Source: Candidatus Zhuqueibacterota bacterium
Lineage (GTDB): Bacteria; Zhuqueibacterota; Zhuqueibacteria; Oceanimicrobiales; Oceanimicrobiaceae
NCBI GenBank assembly: GCA_029262055.1
Contig: JAJDAD010000034.1
Coordinates: 38,430 to 102,429, forward strand
DNA: 64,000 nucleotides
Reading direction: 5' to 3'
This document shows positions 9,092 through 18,312 of the stretch, one piece after another. How positions within the stretch are numbered: position 1 is the stretch's first letter; each line of letters begins with the position of its first letter. Under the pieces are notes generated by a model that ran no database searches, was not told where the DNA came from, and saw nothing but the letters and a program-made list of their open reading frames with translations. The position numbers and the translations under genes were made by a program.

Positions 9092-11077
9092 TTGGATAAA
9101 AGAAAAACAAAGAAACCTACCGGTTCCGGTAAAAAGTCTCCCAAGAAAGACGAAAATTTTCAGTGGAAAAAAGCTACGCGCACGCTGACTTTCTGGCTGC
9201 TCATTATCATTGTCTCAATTTGGATCTCGCAGCGGTTTGGCTATGAAGAAAAAGGGGCGCAGGACATCTCCTACAGCCAGTTCCTGGAACATCTTGAGAA
9301 TGGGGAGATCGCCGAGGCTATTATCGAAGACAAGGCGTTTCATGGTAAATTAAAGGAAGGTACACGTGGCCAGGCCAGCGGTAGCGCGGGCACCTACGAC
9401 AAGTTCAAGGTGATGTTACCGGAGGCGCCGAAAGTCGAGACTGCTCAGAAGTGGAGCGAGGAACAAAGCATTCAGCTCGAATTCAAGCAGAATTCGCAAG
9501 ACTGGTGGAGCTATGTCTTCAATCTCCTGCCCTGGATCTTGTTTGGTGTGTTCTGGATTTTCATTCTGCGCAGAATGCAGGGTGGCGGCGCAAAGGGCAT
9601 CTTTTCTTTCGGCAAATCTAAAGCCAAGATGTTGACCGAAAATCAAAGCAAGGTCACGTTTGATGACGTGGCCGGCGCAGAAGAGGCCAAGCAGGAATTA
9701 CGCGAGATTATCGAGTTCCTCAAAGATCCGGATCGGTTTCAGAAGTTGGGCGGGAAAATTCCGAAAGGCGCCTTGTTGCTTGGGCCTCCCGGTACCGGCA
9801 AGACGCTTCTGGCTAAGGCTGTCGCAGGAGAAGCAAGTGTGCCTTTCTTCAGTATGTCTGGCGCTGATTTTGTGGAGATGTTTGTTGGGGTCGGTGCCAG
9901 TCGTGTGCGCGACCTTTTTGATCAGGGAAAAAAGAATGCACCGTGTATCATCTTTATCGATGAGGTCGATGCTGTCGGCCGTACGCGTGGCGCCGGACTG
10001 GGTGGCGGACACGACGAGCGCGAACAGACACTGAATCAACTGCTCGTGGAGATGGATGGGTTTGACTCCAATGAGGGTGTGATTCTGATAGCTGCTACAA
10101 ACCGTCCCGATGTACTGGATCAGGCACTGTTACGGCCAGGGCGCTTTGACCGCCAGATCGTTGTAGACCGCCCGGATGTCCGTGGCCGGGAAGGAATCCT
10201 CAAGGTGCACAGCCGCAACATCCCCATTTCAAAAGATGTCGATCTCGGAGTGCTTGCCAAAGGCACACCAGGGTTCTCCGGTGCGGATTTGGCTAATCTC
10301 GTGAATGAAGCTGCCTTGCTTGCCGCGCGCTACAACAAGAAGGTCGTAGACATGACCGACTTTGAGTACGCCAAAGACAAAGTCATGATGGGCGCGGAAA
10401 GGAAGAGCATGCTTATCACCGAAGAGGAAAAACGTTTGACGGCGTATCACGAAGCCGGCCACGTGCTGGTCGCGAAATTCACCAAAGGGACGGATCCGGT
10501 GCACAAGGTTACGATTATACCGCGGGGCCGGGCCCTGGGCGTAACCACGACTTTACCGATCGATGAAAAACACAATTACTCTAAAACCTACTGTGAAGGC
10601 ATGTTGGTACATTTGCTCGGCGGACGCGCAGCCGAAGAGATCGTGATGAAGGAGTTGACGACCGGCGCCGGCAACGATATTGAACGGGCCACAAACCTAG
10701 CCAGGAAAATGGTGTGCGAATGGGGAATGTCCGGGCGTGTCGGCCCCCTGACTTTTGGGAAAAAGGATGAAGAGATATTCCTGGGACGTGAATTTGCCCG
10801 CCAGGCGGAGCACAGTGAAAAAACCGCCGAACTGCTGGATTCCGAAATAAAGAGAATTGTGCAAACAGCAGAAAAGAAGGCGCTGGCCATCGTCGAGAAA
10901 CACACGGACCAACTGCATGCTTTGGCAAAGGCTTTGCTTGAACGAGAAATTCTCGACGGTATGGAAATCGACAAAATCCTCAAAGGCGAAACTCTGGAGC
11001 CGCTTGAGCCGAAGAAGAACTCCAAGAAGCGGGCTCCGAGCAAGAAAGAGCCAACCGTTGCAGATGATATAGAGTAG
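9092..11077 (+). CDS. ftsH: ATP-dependent zinc metalloprotease FtsH
   Basis: A 661-residue membrane AAA+ protease that degrades misassembled and regulatory membrane and cytosolic proteins. The order is a basic cytosolic N-terminus, TM1 (about 31-46), a periplasmic domain, TM2 (about 143-160), AAA domain with Walker A GPPGTGKT (231-238), Walker [10 protein letters not shown] (286-294) and SRH, then the M41 zinc site HEAGH (453-457). The tail is Lys-rich. The start is TTG at 9092; a 5-codon ATG mini-ORF (9082-9099) overlaps it. TTGACA (9042-9047) may be part of a weak promoter. A strong terminator follows the gene. Confidence 0.97.
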   Translation: MDKRKTKKPTGSGKKSPKKDENFQWKKATRTLTFWLLIIIVSIWISQRFGYEEKGAQDISYSQFLEHLENGEIAEAIIEDKAFHGKLKEGTRGQASGSAGTYDKFKVMLPEAPKVETAQKWSEEQSIQLEFKQNSQDWWSYVFNLLPWILFGVFWIFILRRMQGGGAKGIFSFGKSKAKMLTENQSKVTFDDVAGAEEAKQELREIIEFLKDPDRFQKLGGKIPKGALLLGPPGTGKTLLAKAVAGEASVPFFSMSGADFVEMFVGVGASRVRDLFDQGKKNAPCIIFIDEVDAVGRTRGAGLGGGHDEREQTLNQLLVEMDGFDSNEGVILIAATNRPDVLDQALLRPGRFDRQIVVDRPDVRGREGILKVHSRNIPISKDVDLGVLAKGTPGFSGADLANLVNEAALLAARYNKKVVDMTDFEYAKDKVMMGAERKSMLITEEEKRLTAYHEAGHVLVAKFTKGTDPVHKVTIIPRGRALGVTTTLPIDEKHNYSKTYCEGMLVHLLGGRAAEEIVMKELTTGAGNDIERATNLARKMVCEWGMSGRVGPLTFGKKDEEIFLGREFARQAEHSEKTAELLDSEIKRIVQTAEKKALAIVEKHTDQLHALAKALLEREILDGMEIDKILKGETLEPLEPKKNSKKRAPSKKEPTVADDIE

Positions 11078-11131
11078 CCCCGGCGGCCATTGTCTGGGCC
11101 AGTTTCCCAATATCGTGGTAGCGTAGAAATG

Positions 11132-11177
11132 AAAAGAGTTAAACTTGAGTATCCAGGCCTGTTTAACTCTTTTTTTT
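11132..11177 (+). terminator. Rho-independent terminator after ftsH
   Basis: A perfect 13-bp stem (AAAAGAGTTAAAC at 11132-11144 with GTTTAACTCTTTT at 11161-11173), a 16-nt loop, and a T-run through 11177. It separates ftsH from folP-cdaA and overlaps the most upstream possible folP start (TTG at 11176), which argues against that start. Confidence 0.9.
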
Positions 11178-11214
11178 GCCGGACAGTGACAGCAAACGAT
11201 CCAGGACGGTTCCG

Positions 11215-12069
11215 GTGACGCCACATGAAGTGAAATTCGAATGCTCAGGGGTTATGCTGGACCTGGCAAGCAAGACTCACATAATGGGGATCATCAATTG
11301 TACGCCGGATTCGTTCTTTTCCGGCAGCAGGAGACCCCAGGCGCAAGACGCCGTTGAGTTAGGTAAGTGCATGGTCGAGGAGGGCGCTGATTTTCTCGAT
11401 ATTGGCGGAGAGTCATCGCGCCCGGGTGCGGAACCGGTGTCGGTCGAGGAAGAACTTGAGCGTGTAGTTCCAGTGGTGGAGCGACTTGCGCAGGATGTGC
11501 CGGTTCCGATTTCAGTAGATACCTGCAAATGGCAAGTGGCTGAGGCCGCACTTGCAGCCGGCGCGCATCTGGTCAATGATATCAGCGCTCTCAGGTTTTC
11601 TCCGGATATGGCCCGCGTCGTCTCCGCAAAAGGCGCAGGCATCATTCTGATGCACATGCAGGGCAAACCCAGGGACATGCAGGTGGCTCCTGGTTACGAT
11701 GACGTCACCGGTGAGGTCACGAGATTCTTGCAGCAGCAGGCCGGTGTTGCGATGCAGGCGGGCATCTCGCGTGCGCAAATAGTGCTGGACCCTGGCATTG
11801 GTTTCGGCAAGCGCTTGCATGACAACTACCTCCTTATTCGTGACCTGGCAGCCGTCAGGGAGACTGGATTTCCGGTCCTGGTTGGGGCTTCGAGAAAATC
11901 CATGTTGAGCCGGGTTTTGGATTTACCGCCGGACCGCTGTCTGGAAGGAACTCTGGCGATTCACACGGCCGCCATTTTGAACGGTGCCAACATCCTGCGG
12001 GTGCATGACGTAGCCGCCGCCCGGCAGGCAGCGCAGATCACAGATTACTTTTTAAGGATCAGAGAATAG
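11215..12069 (+). CDS. folP: Dihydropteroate synthase
   Basis: A 284-residue folate-pathway enzyme joining p-aminobenzoate to dihydropterin pyrophosphate. Recognisable are MGIINCTPDSFF near the N-terminus, DIGGESSRPGA, ISVDTCKWQVAEAAL, the pterin-site Asn-Asp (LVNDISA), LDPGIGFGK, and the loop GASRKSML near the C-terminus. The GTG at 11215 with an AGGACGG-like site upstream is preferred over the TTG at 11176, which sits inside the terminator T-run. cdaA starts 6 nt downstream; folP-cdaA adjacency is also seen in other bacteria. Confidence 0.95.
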   Translation: MTPHEVKFECSGVMLDLASKTHIMGIINCTPDSFFSGSRRPQAQDAVELGKCMVEEGADFLDIGGESSRPGAEPVSVEEELERVVPVVERLAQDVPVPISVDTCKWQVAEAALAAGAHLVNDISALRFSPDMARVVSAKGAGIILMHMQGKPRDMQVAPGYDDVTGEVTRFLQQQAGVAMQAGISRAQIVLDPGIGFGKRLHDNYLLIRDLAAVRETGFPVLVGASRKSMLSRVLDLPPDRCLEGTLAIHTAAILNGANILRVHDVAAARQAAQITDYFLRIRE

Positions 12070-12075
12070 TCCACA

Positions 12076-12867
12076 ATGGGTGAACATTTCGCGCTTTTTC
12101 ATATCGGATTCATCAAAGTAACCTTTTTTGACCTCCTGGATGTCATGGTTATGACGGTGATCCTCTACAAGCTCTACATCTTTGTTCGGGGATCACGCGC
12201 AGCTCAGATGTTTGTCGGGCTTGTCCTGATCTTCTTCGCGTCTCTGATCGCGAGGCTGTTCAACATGAGTGGCATGACCTGGATTTTTGACAGCCTGAAG
12301 ACGGTTTGGCTGGTTGCTTTTGTCATTATTTTTCAGCCTGAATTGCGCAGAATGCTCATTTTCCTCGGGCAAAGCCGACTGATCAGATATTTCGTAAAAG
12401 TGTCGAGCCAAAGGACCTTCGACGAGGTGACCAAAGCGGCCGTCGAATTGTCAAACAGGCGGTTTGGTGGCTTGATCGTTGTGACGCGGGACACAGGGGT
12501 AAAGTCAATCGTGGAAACCGGCATGCAGATACAAGCCGAGGTCTCTTCGGAACTCATTACCTCGATTTTCAACCCGAAATCGCCGCTGCACGATGGGGCT
12601 GTCATCATCCAAAATGACCTGATCCAGGCGGCCAAATGCATTCTCCCTCTCAGTCAGTCAACATCGATCGACCCACGGCTGGGCACCCGGCATCGCGCCG
12701 CGGTTGGACTTGCTGAGGAGTCCGATGCCATCATCATCGTCATCTCGGAGGAGACGGGAAAAATCGCAGTCGCGAAGGAGGGGATTCTTATTCAGGACCT
12801 GGACAAGGTTGCGATCAGGGCGGTGCTTTATACTGCGTTTAACGTTGATTCGGATTCAAGCAACTAG
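12076..12867 (+). CDS. cdaA: Diadenylate cyclase CdaA
   Basis: A 263-residue membrane enzyme that makes cyclic di-AMP from two ATP. Three N-terminal membrane helices (about 14-95) are followed by a DisA_N/DAC domain with the DGA motif (LHDGAVIIQND) and the RHR motif (GTRHRAAVGLAEESDAI), the two catalytic signatures. It probably forms an operon with folP. Its TAG stop at 12865-12867 lies in a CTAG shared with the stop of the convergent symporter gene. In other bacteria c-di-AMP controls K+ and osmolyte balance, which may link to the Na+ symporter and K+ channel remnant here; that link is inference. Confidence 0.95.
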   Translation: MGEHFALFHIGFIKVTFFDLLDVMVMTVILYKLYIFVRGSRAAQMFVGLVLIFFASLIARLFNMSGMTWIFDSLKTVWLVAFVIIFQPELRRMLIFLGQSRLIRYFVKVSSQRTFDEVTKAAVELSNRRFGGLIVVTRDTGVKSIVETGMQIQAEVSSELITSIFNPKSPLHDGAVIIQNDLIQAAKCILPLSQSTSIDPRLGTRHRAAVGLAEESDAIIIVISEETGKIAVAKEGILIQDLDKVAIRAVLYTAFNVDSDSSN

Positions 12868-14342
12868 CCGCCCTTTCCCTTGTCGGGCGAAATATAGGCA
12901 ATGAAACTCCCCAGCAACGCCCACACAATGTAACCCAATTCAGTTTCTGCCAGCCACTCTGGCTGCAGCCCTTGCAGGCCGCCATTTTTTTCAAGGAAGT
13001 AAAGTCCCAACGTGGCAAGAAAACCCACCACCGCTGCCCGCCGCACCCTGGTGGCGTTGGAGCTCTTGAGGAACAGAGCCAGCATTGGAATGGCAATCGT
13101 GGTGGTGAGAATCCCCGATGACAAATAGAATACATCCCACAGTGATTCGGTGAACAGGGCATAAACATAGGCAACGCCGACGGCGGCCGCAGAACTGAGC
13201 CTGGCCACGGTTTTGCGTTTGAATTTGTGTCCATTGAGCCCGGGTTCTATCAGGTCGTAAGACAGCGACAGCGCTACGACGTTGCCGCAAGTGTCTATGG
13301 TTGACATGGAGGCCGCGGCCAGCCCACCGATGAGCATTATCCCGAGCCCGGCTGAGGCATGACGATCGATGAAGACGGCGAAGATCGCCGCGCCATCGTT
13401 TAGTATCTCCGGGACTTCTGACCCGGCAGGCGGATAAAGAGACAAGGCAGCCAGGCCGATCAGCATTGGGAAGATTGCGATGAAAAGCACAGAGTTGACC
13501 GTGGCGATCAGGATTCCAAGGCGCGCCGCTTTATCGCTCCGAGCCGCTTGCAGGCGCAGCCAGATGTCCGTCTCCACAATCCAGCCCGGAAGGTACGCCA
13601 CCACTGTCATAAAAATGAGCGCAGGCCCGGCAGCAAGAATGGCCCACGCCGATTGTTGCGTCTTTGCGGGTGCCGGGATTGTGCTGATGACTTCGTGCAG
13701 CGGGCGCGCCGAAAGCGCGGCGTCACCGGCCACCCACGCAATGGCCGTAATAAAAAAGGCCACGAGAACAAATTGCACTTTGTCGGTGCTTACCACTGCT
13801 GAAAAGCCACCCATGTACGAGTAGCCGGCAACCACAAGCGCGACAAAAGCCAATATCAGGTGAAACGGCAGATGCAGAATGGGGGAAAGTATTTGTGCTG
13901 CGGCATAGATTTCAGCGCCGCCCCAGACGACGAACACAAACGCGAGGGGCAACGCCAGGTAGGCGCGCAGACTCGCTCCGAATCGTTGAGCGATCATCTC
14001 CGGCTGGGAAAATGCCGGAAGTCGGCGAAAGTATGGCGTCAGGACATAGTAGATGCACATGACCACAAGCCACGGCACCGCCAGCAGCCAGAGCGAACTT
14101 AAGCCATACCAGTAAACCAGTTGCACCGCGTAAACACACGACCAACTGATAGACATGAAACTCGCGGAGATCGACAAGCCCGTGCTCCAGGCCCCCAGCT
14201 TTCTGCCGGCTGCCCAAAAGGCTGTATTGCTCTTCTCATCGCGACTACTGCGGAAGCCACGCCAGCCGAGAAACAGAACCAACAGGCTGTAGAGCAGGAT
14301 GCAGGCCCAGTAGGCCCACAATAAGGCTTGGTCTTTACTCAA
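12864..14342 (-). CDS. Sodium:solute symporter (SSS family)
   Basis: A 492-residue Na+-coupled transporter with about 13 hydrophobic helices across its whole length. The SSS-like features include an SISWSCVYAVQL stretch near residue 65, a Gly-rich GYSYMGGFSAVVSTDKVQ segment near 180 and the Ala/Ser-rich GGLAAASMSTIDT segment near 340, typical of the Na+/proline-pantothenate family. The substrate cannot be assigned. The start is TTG (14342) behind AGAGG, 5 nt after the upstream cobalamin adenosyltransferase stop, so the two are cotranscribed. It ends tail-to-tail with cdaA, the stop codons sharing CTAG. Confidence 0.9.
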   Translation of the reverse strand: MSKDQALLWAYWACILLYSLLVLFLGWRGFRSSRDEKSNTAFWAAGRKLGAWSTGLSISASFMSISWSCVYAVQLVYWYGLSSLWLLAVPWLVVMCIYYVLTPYFRRLPAFSQPEMIAQRFGASLRAYLALPLAFVFVVWGGAEIYAAAQILSPILHLPFHLILAFVALVVAGYSYMGGFSAVVSTDKVQFVLVAFFITAIAWVAGDAALSARPLHEVISTIPAPAKTQQSAWAILAAGPALIFMTVVAYLPGWIVETDIWLRLQAARSDKAARLGILIATVNSVLFIAIFPMLIGLAALSLYPPAGSEVPEILNDGAAIFAVFIDRHASAGLGIMLIGGLAAASMSTIDTCGNVVALSLSYDLIEPGLNGHKFKRKTVARLSSAAAVGVAYVYALFTESLWDVFYLSSGILTTTIAIPMLALFLKSSNATRVRRAAVVGFLATLGLYFLEKNGGLQGLQPEWLAETELGYIVWALLGSFIAYISPDKGKGG

Positions 14343-14347
14343 AGGAG

Positions 14348-14914
14348 CTAAGCCTCTTTACGCCAGAGAATGTCCGCGCAGCCGGCCAGGTGGTTTTCGT
14401 AACGGGCCAGGACAAACAAAGCATCTGATAGCCGGTTTATGTAGGGCAGGACGAATTCACCCAGTGCTTCCTCCTGCGATAACTCGACCAGGAGGGTCTC
14501 TGCGCGGCGGCAAACGCAGCGGGCCTGGTGCAGAAATGCCGCTGCCTGCGTGCCGCCCGGTAGAATGAAGTCCGCGAGCGGGGCCAGATCTTTGAGCAGA
14601 CGGTCGATGAGATTCTCCAGGAAGGTGACTGATTCGGCCTGCACACCCTTGACTTTCAGATTTGCCTTATCCGTCTCCAAAATGCAGAGATCGCCGCCCA
14701 GGGTGAAAAGTTGATGCTGTACGGCTTGCAGGGCATCTGCGACGGGTGGTTTTGGGCCAGCCGCCAGAGCGAGTCCAAGTGTGGAGTTGAGTTCATCGAC
14801 GCAGCCGTACGCACGAATGCGCAGGGCGTCTTTCCTCAAGATCTGCCCGCCGCCCAGGCGGGTTTCACCACTGTCCCCGTTGCGCGTATAAACTTTTGTG
14901 ATTCTGTATGCCAT
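14348..14914 (-). CDS. PduO-type cob(I)alamin adenosyltransferase
   Basis: A 188-residue enzyme that transfers the adenosyl group of ATP to cob(I)alamin, giving adenosylcobalamin. It has the N-terminal ATP-binding signature YTRNGDSGETRLGGG (about 9-23), VDELNSTLGLA, and the helix RCVCRRAETLLVELS near 135, all typical of the PduO/MMAB family. It starts at an ATG (14914) facing the large divergent gap before the sensor kinase. Coupling with the SSS permease downstream is tight, but no cobalamin-dependent enzyme or B12 transporter is seen nearby. Confidence 0.93.
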   Translation of the reverse strand: MAYRITKVYTRNGDSGETRLGGGQILRKDALRIRAYGCVDELNSTLGLALAAGPKPPVADALQAVQHQLFTLGGDLCILETDKANLKVKGVQAESVTFLENLIDRLLKDLAPLADFILPGGTQAAAFLHQARCVCRRAETLLVELSQEEALGEFVLPYINRLSDALFVLARYENHLAGCADILWRKEA

Positions 14915-15052
14915 AGTGTTTTCTCATGTTTGCCGGGAGTGTCTCGCCTGGCCAACTCGTGACCCGGTCTTGATCGCATTGAAAATAGTCGACCACCGGC
15001 TATCGATCAAGCAAATTATCCCTTGCTGCACTATTCATAAACTACCCTTGTT

Positions 15053-15138
15053 GTCATCCTGGAAGGATCTTCTTTGGATAAAATCCGTGCCCGTTGAATA
15101 CTACTGGACCTGTTCAAAAAGGATTCCTCCTGAATGAC
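15053..15138. repeat. Imperfect inverted repeat, dispersed-repeat-like
   Basis: GTCATCCTGGAAGGATC (15053-15069) is mirrored by GGATTCCTCCTGAATGAC (15121-15138) across an AT-rich centre. The GTCATYC... termini resemble those of the element at 22848-22990, suggesting related non-coding repeats. The family relation is inference. Together with the promoter at 15200 this accounts for most of the 362-nt gap 14915-15276; nothing else is evident there. Confidence 0.5.
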
Positions 15139-15199
15139 TGTGGTGGTTAGATTTGTGCACAATACGCTGATTCGTGAATAATCCAGGCTAGCTTTTCCC

Positions 15200-15228
15200 T
15201 TGACATTGACCCGGGTCGACCCTACAAT
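15200..15228 (+). promoter_or_regulatory. Strong sigma-70-type promoter of the sensor-kinase gene
   Basis: Consensus TTGACA (15200-15205), a 17-nt spacer and TACAAT (15223-15228) precede the sensor kinase ATG by 48 nt. The spacer holds the perfect palindrome GACCCGGGTC (15208-15217), well placed to be a repressor operator between the promoter elements. Confidence 0.75.
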
Positions 15229-15276
15229 AACGTTTAGCCAAAATACTTTCGCGAAAGACACCCACCTTTGCTCTAG

Positions 15277-16689
15277 ATGAAAATCTTCCAAAAGCTAATC
15301 CTGTTGTTGCTTCTCCTGACGGCTGGCGTTTACGGTGCGTCGACCTGGTTTTTTGCCTCTGCGTTGTATTCACTGAAAAGTGAGCACGCACGCAACTCGG
15401 CCATGCTCCTCGCCCAGCGTCTACGACATCAGTTGGAAACGAATCGTACTGCAATGTCAAATGAACGGCAGAGAACTGTAATTGAGAATGTCGCGCGCAA
15501 TGATGTCGGCTTTGCCCGGCTCGAAAACCTGTGGGTGTTGGAGGACGGACAGCGCCCGGCTTTTGCCCTGCGCACAGGACCGGCCGCATCTTCCCCGGAT
15601 TTTACTTTGAAGCCGGCAGCGGCGAAAATCGATTTGCAGCGGCAGGTGGGAGGGGACAGTTACATCGCATGTTGGAAAGTCACGCCCGCCTCCGGACAGT
15701 GGATTCAGGCCCGGATACTGGCGCCCGAATCCCTGGACTCACTGCAACACAATTTAGCGCTAAAACTCTACATGATTGGTTTAGGGGGAATTGTCGGGGT
15801 GGTTCTCGTTGGGTTTGTCGGCTCCAGAGTGCTTCGTGCTCCTATAAGACGAATCGACGAAGCCATGACTAACATCGTCAACCGGCGCTACGGTTTCAGG
15901 TTGAAGGGGCGGCCGAGCGACGAATTTAGCGGGACTTACGAGAAGGTCAACAAAGCGTTGACCCGGCTGGAGCAACTCGACTCTGTGCAGAGAACAGCGG
16001 TCCGGCGCAAGAATACTCTCCTCAACGAACTGAAGACGATTTCCCGCTTTCTCGATATCATGGCACATGAAATCAAGAACCCTCTGCACGCCTTGGCCCT
16101 GAATCTGGATGTTCTCAAAACCAAGATCCAGCGCAGCAAGATCCGGCTTGATGCCGGTAAGCAGATCAAGATTCTCGAAAAAGAGATGGAGCATCTGCAG
16201 GAGGTTGTGCAGGGGTTTTTGCGCTACTTCAGACCCGGCGTGCCGCAAAAGGAACGGGTAGAGGTCAACCGGCTGATCAAAGACGTGTGTGAAATGGCAG
16301 GCGGCGAAGCGGAGAAGAATCTCGTCAAGCTCGAAACCCGGCTTGGCAAAGGGCTGAGCGAAATCTTCGTAGACCGCGGACAGTTCCAGCAGGCGTTGCA
16401 CAACATCATTCTTAATGGCATCCACGCGAGCGCAAAAAACACCAAGCTTTTTGTGCGCTCCTGGAGCAAGGGCAAGCGTGTGCTCGTTTCCGTTCGGGAC
16501 GAGGGCAGTGGCATGTCCCGTGAAGAATTGCGTCAGGTATTCGATCTCTATTTCACGACCAAGAAGAACGGCTCCGGAATTGGTCTGCCGATTTCGAAAC
16601 GCATGGTGGAGGCAAATGGTGGAGAACTGGAGGTAGAGAGCAAGTCAGGGAAAGGAACGACGGTGACCTTTCTCTGGAACGCTGTCTGA
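15277..16689 (+). CDS. Membrane sensor histidine kinase
   Basis: A 470-residue kinase. TM1 lies at about 5-30, a roughly 130-residue extracytoplasmic sensor region follows, then TM2 (about 163-185), a HAMP domain (about 185-240), HisKA with the phospho-acceptor His264 (MAHEIKNPLHALALNLD), and an HATPase domain with N-box (HNIILNGIHASA), G1 (VRDEGSGM) and G2 (GSGIGLPISKRMVEANGG). The TDxG-like C-terminal box ends GTTVTFLW. It is followed by an NtrC-type regulator, so it is the likely partner kinase. The signal is unknown; the periplasmic part matches no domain I recognise. Confidence 0.93.
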   Translation: MKIFQKLILLLLLLTAGVYGASTWFFASALYSLKSEHARNSAMLLAQRLRHQLETNRTAMSNERQRTVIENVARNDVGFARLENLWVLEDGQRPAFALRTGPAASSPDFTLKPAAAKIDLQRQVGGDSYIACWKVTPASGQWIQARILAPESLDSLQHNLALKLYMIGLGGIVGVVLVGFVGSRVLRAPIRRIDEAMTNIVNRRYGFRLKGRPSDEFSGTYEKVNKALTRLEQLDSVQRTAVRRKNTLLNELKTISRFLDIMAHEIKNPLHALALNLDVLKTKIQRSKIRLDAGKQIKILEKEMEHLQEVVQGFLRYFRPGVPQKERVEVNRLIKDVCEMAGGEAEKNLVKLETRLGKGLSEIFVDRGQFQQALHNIILNGIHASAKNTKLFVRSWSKGKRVLVSVRDEGSGMSREELRQVFDLYFTTKKNGSGIGLPISKRMVEANGGELEVESKSGKGTTVTFLWNAV

Positions 16690-16723
16690 GCGCACAGGCG
16701 GCATTCAGGGACATTGAACGAAA

Positions 16724-16741
16724 TCTCCCTTAGAAGGGAGA
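16724..16741. other. Perfect short hairpin between kinase and regulator
   Basis: TCTCCCTT-AG-AAGGGAGA forms an 8-bp perfect stem in the 150-nt gap. No T-run follows, so it is not a standard terminator; it may be an RNA processing or attenuation site. Confidence 0.4.
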
Positions 16742-16839
16742 CAGGTGCTCGCTCGTCCAGAGCGAAAAGCAGAGGATGTTCGCCCCTAAGGATGCTGGAG
16801 TATCCTGGTTTTTTGAACTATTAAGACTAAATGTGAAGG

Positions 16840-18219
16840 ATGGTTTTGCCAAAGACCAAAATACTCATCGCCGATGATGACTCATCGATTACCGAAGGCC
16901 TCTCTGAATTGCTGCAGCTTGCCGGTTACGATACGGTGACCGTAAATCAGAGCAACCAGGCCCTGAAGTTGCTGTTGAGCGGGAAGTTCAGTGTGGGACT
17001 TATCGATTTGATGATGCCGCGCATGACCGGCCTGGACCTGCTACGTAAGTGCAAAGCGGAAAACGTCCTGACCGAGATCATCATCATCACCGGCAAGGGC
17101 TCGGTCACCACAGCGGTGCAAGCCATGAAAGAGGGCGCCTACGACTATCTCGCAAAACCGGTTGAGCCCGACAGAATCAGGTCTTTGGTGCCGAAAGCCG
17201 TTGAGCGCTACCAATTGGTGGTAGGCAATCGCAGCCTCAAGTCGAAGGCCGAGCGCCTGGAAGAAACCCTGAAGCACATGTCGACTTTTGAGGACATGAT
17301 CGGTGAACATGAGAGAATACATGCGGTGTTTCGCACCATCGATGCGGTAGCCGGCACCACGGCCAGCATCTTGATCTCCGGCGAAAGTGGGACGGGAAAA
17401 GAGCTGGTCGCGAAAGCCGTTCACCGGAAAAGTCCGCGTAAGGACGGGCCATTCATTGCGGTGAACTGTTCCGCTCTGCCGAGAGACATTCTCGAAAACG
17501 AGCTTTTCGGCCACGAGAAGGGCGCGTTTACCGGGGCGGTGAAGGAGAAGATAGGCTGCTTTGAAATGGCGGACAACGGCACCCTGTTTTTGGATGAAAT
17601 AGGAGAGATGCCGGTTGACACGCAGGCCAAGCTGCTGCGTGTGCTGGAAGAGCATTCATTCCGGCGCCTGGGCGGCTCGACCGAGGTCCGCGTCGATGTG
17701 CGTGTGGTGGCCGCAACCAATCGCGACCCGCAGGAGGCCATGCGACAAGGGACTCTGCGCGAAGACCTCTATTTCCGCTTGAGTGTCATGGAGATCGACA
17801 TGCCTCCACTGCGGGAGAGAAACAGCGATGTGCCGTTGCTTGCCGCAGCATTCTTGAAGAATTCCAACAAGAAGAACGGCAAAGCAATTACCGGTTTTTC
17901 AGATCGGGCCAACGCTGCGTTGATGAGCTATCTTTGGCCTGGTAATATCCGGGAGCTGAAAAATGCGGTCGAGCGGGCGGTGATTCTCTGCAATGAATCG
18001 CAAATCGGGCTTGAATACCTGCCTCGACAAATGCTGTCTTTGGACGCTGGAAGCAGTGTTAGCGAAATTCAAATAAACCGGCCATTGCAGGAAATCGAGC
18101 GGGATGTGATCTTCCGGACGTTGGAGCAGACCAACAACAACAAGACCAAAGCAGCGAAGGTTTTGGGGATCAGTCTGAAAACGCTGCACAATAAGCTGAA
18201 CAAGTATTTCTTGGACTGA
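16840..18219 (+). CDS. NtrC-family sigma-54-dependent response regulator
   Basis: A 459-residue transcription activator. Its receiver domain (1-125) has the acidic pocket ADDDS, phospho-acceptor Asp56 (GLIDLMMP) and Lys107 (YLAKPVEP). The AAA+ domain (about 150-390) has Walker A GESGTGKE (181-188), the sigma-54-contacting GAFTGA loop (228-233) and Walker B GTLFLDEIGEM. A Fis-type helix-turn-helix sits at the C-terminus (about 428-457, TKAAKVLGISLKTLHNKL). All parts needed for sigma-54 activation are intact. It pairs with the kinase upstream and is a candidate controller of the sigma-54-like promoters at 19139, 49650 and 53345, which is inference. Confidence 0.95.
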   Translation: MVLPKTKILIADDDSSITEGLSELLQLAGYDTVTVNQSNQALKLLLSGKFSVGLIDLMMPRMTGLDLLRKCKAENVLTEIIIITGKGSVTTAVQAMKEGAYDYLAKPVEPDRIRSLVPKAVERYQLVVGNRSLKSKAERLEETLKHMSTFEDMIGEHERIHAVFRTIDAVAGTTASILISGESGTGKELVAKAVHRKSPRKDGPFIAVNCSALPRDILENELFGHEKGAFTGAVKEKIGCFEMADNGTLFLDEIGEMPVDTQAKLLRVLEEHSFRRLGGSTEVRVDVRVVAATNRDPQEAMRQGTLREDLYFRLSVMEIDMPPLRERNSDVPLLAAAFLKNSNKKNGKAITGFSDRANAALMSYLWPGNIRELKNAVERAVILCNESQIGLEYLPRQMLSLDAGSSVSEIQINRPLQEIERDVIFRTLEQTNNNKTKAAKVLGISLKTLHNKLNKYFLD

Positions 18220-18312
18220 CTCTTTGTGCTGTTTAAAGAAGGGAATTGCACAAGAATTATTTACTCAGAGGGATTTTTCAGACTCGCACTTTCATAATGC
18301 TCAGATCAGGAA

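Noticed and set aside
11176..11214. Upstream TTG start for folP
   Set aside because: It lies in the T-run of the ftsH terminator, and GTG 11215 has a better ribosome site and matches the family length.
15781..17655. Minus-strand frames of about 200 codons opposite the kinase and regulator
   Set aside because: Opposite-strand shadows of conserved HisKA/HATPase and AAA+ sequence.
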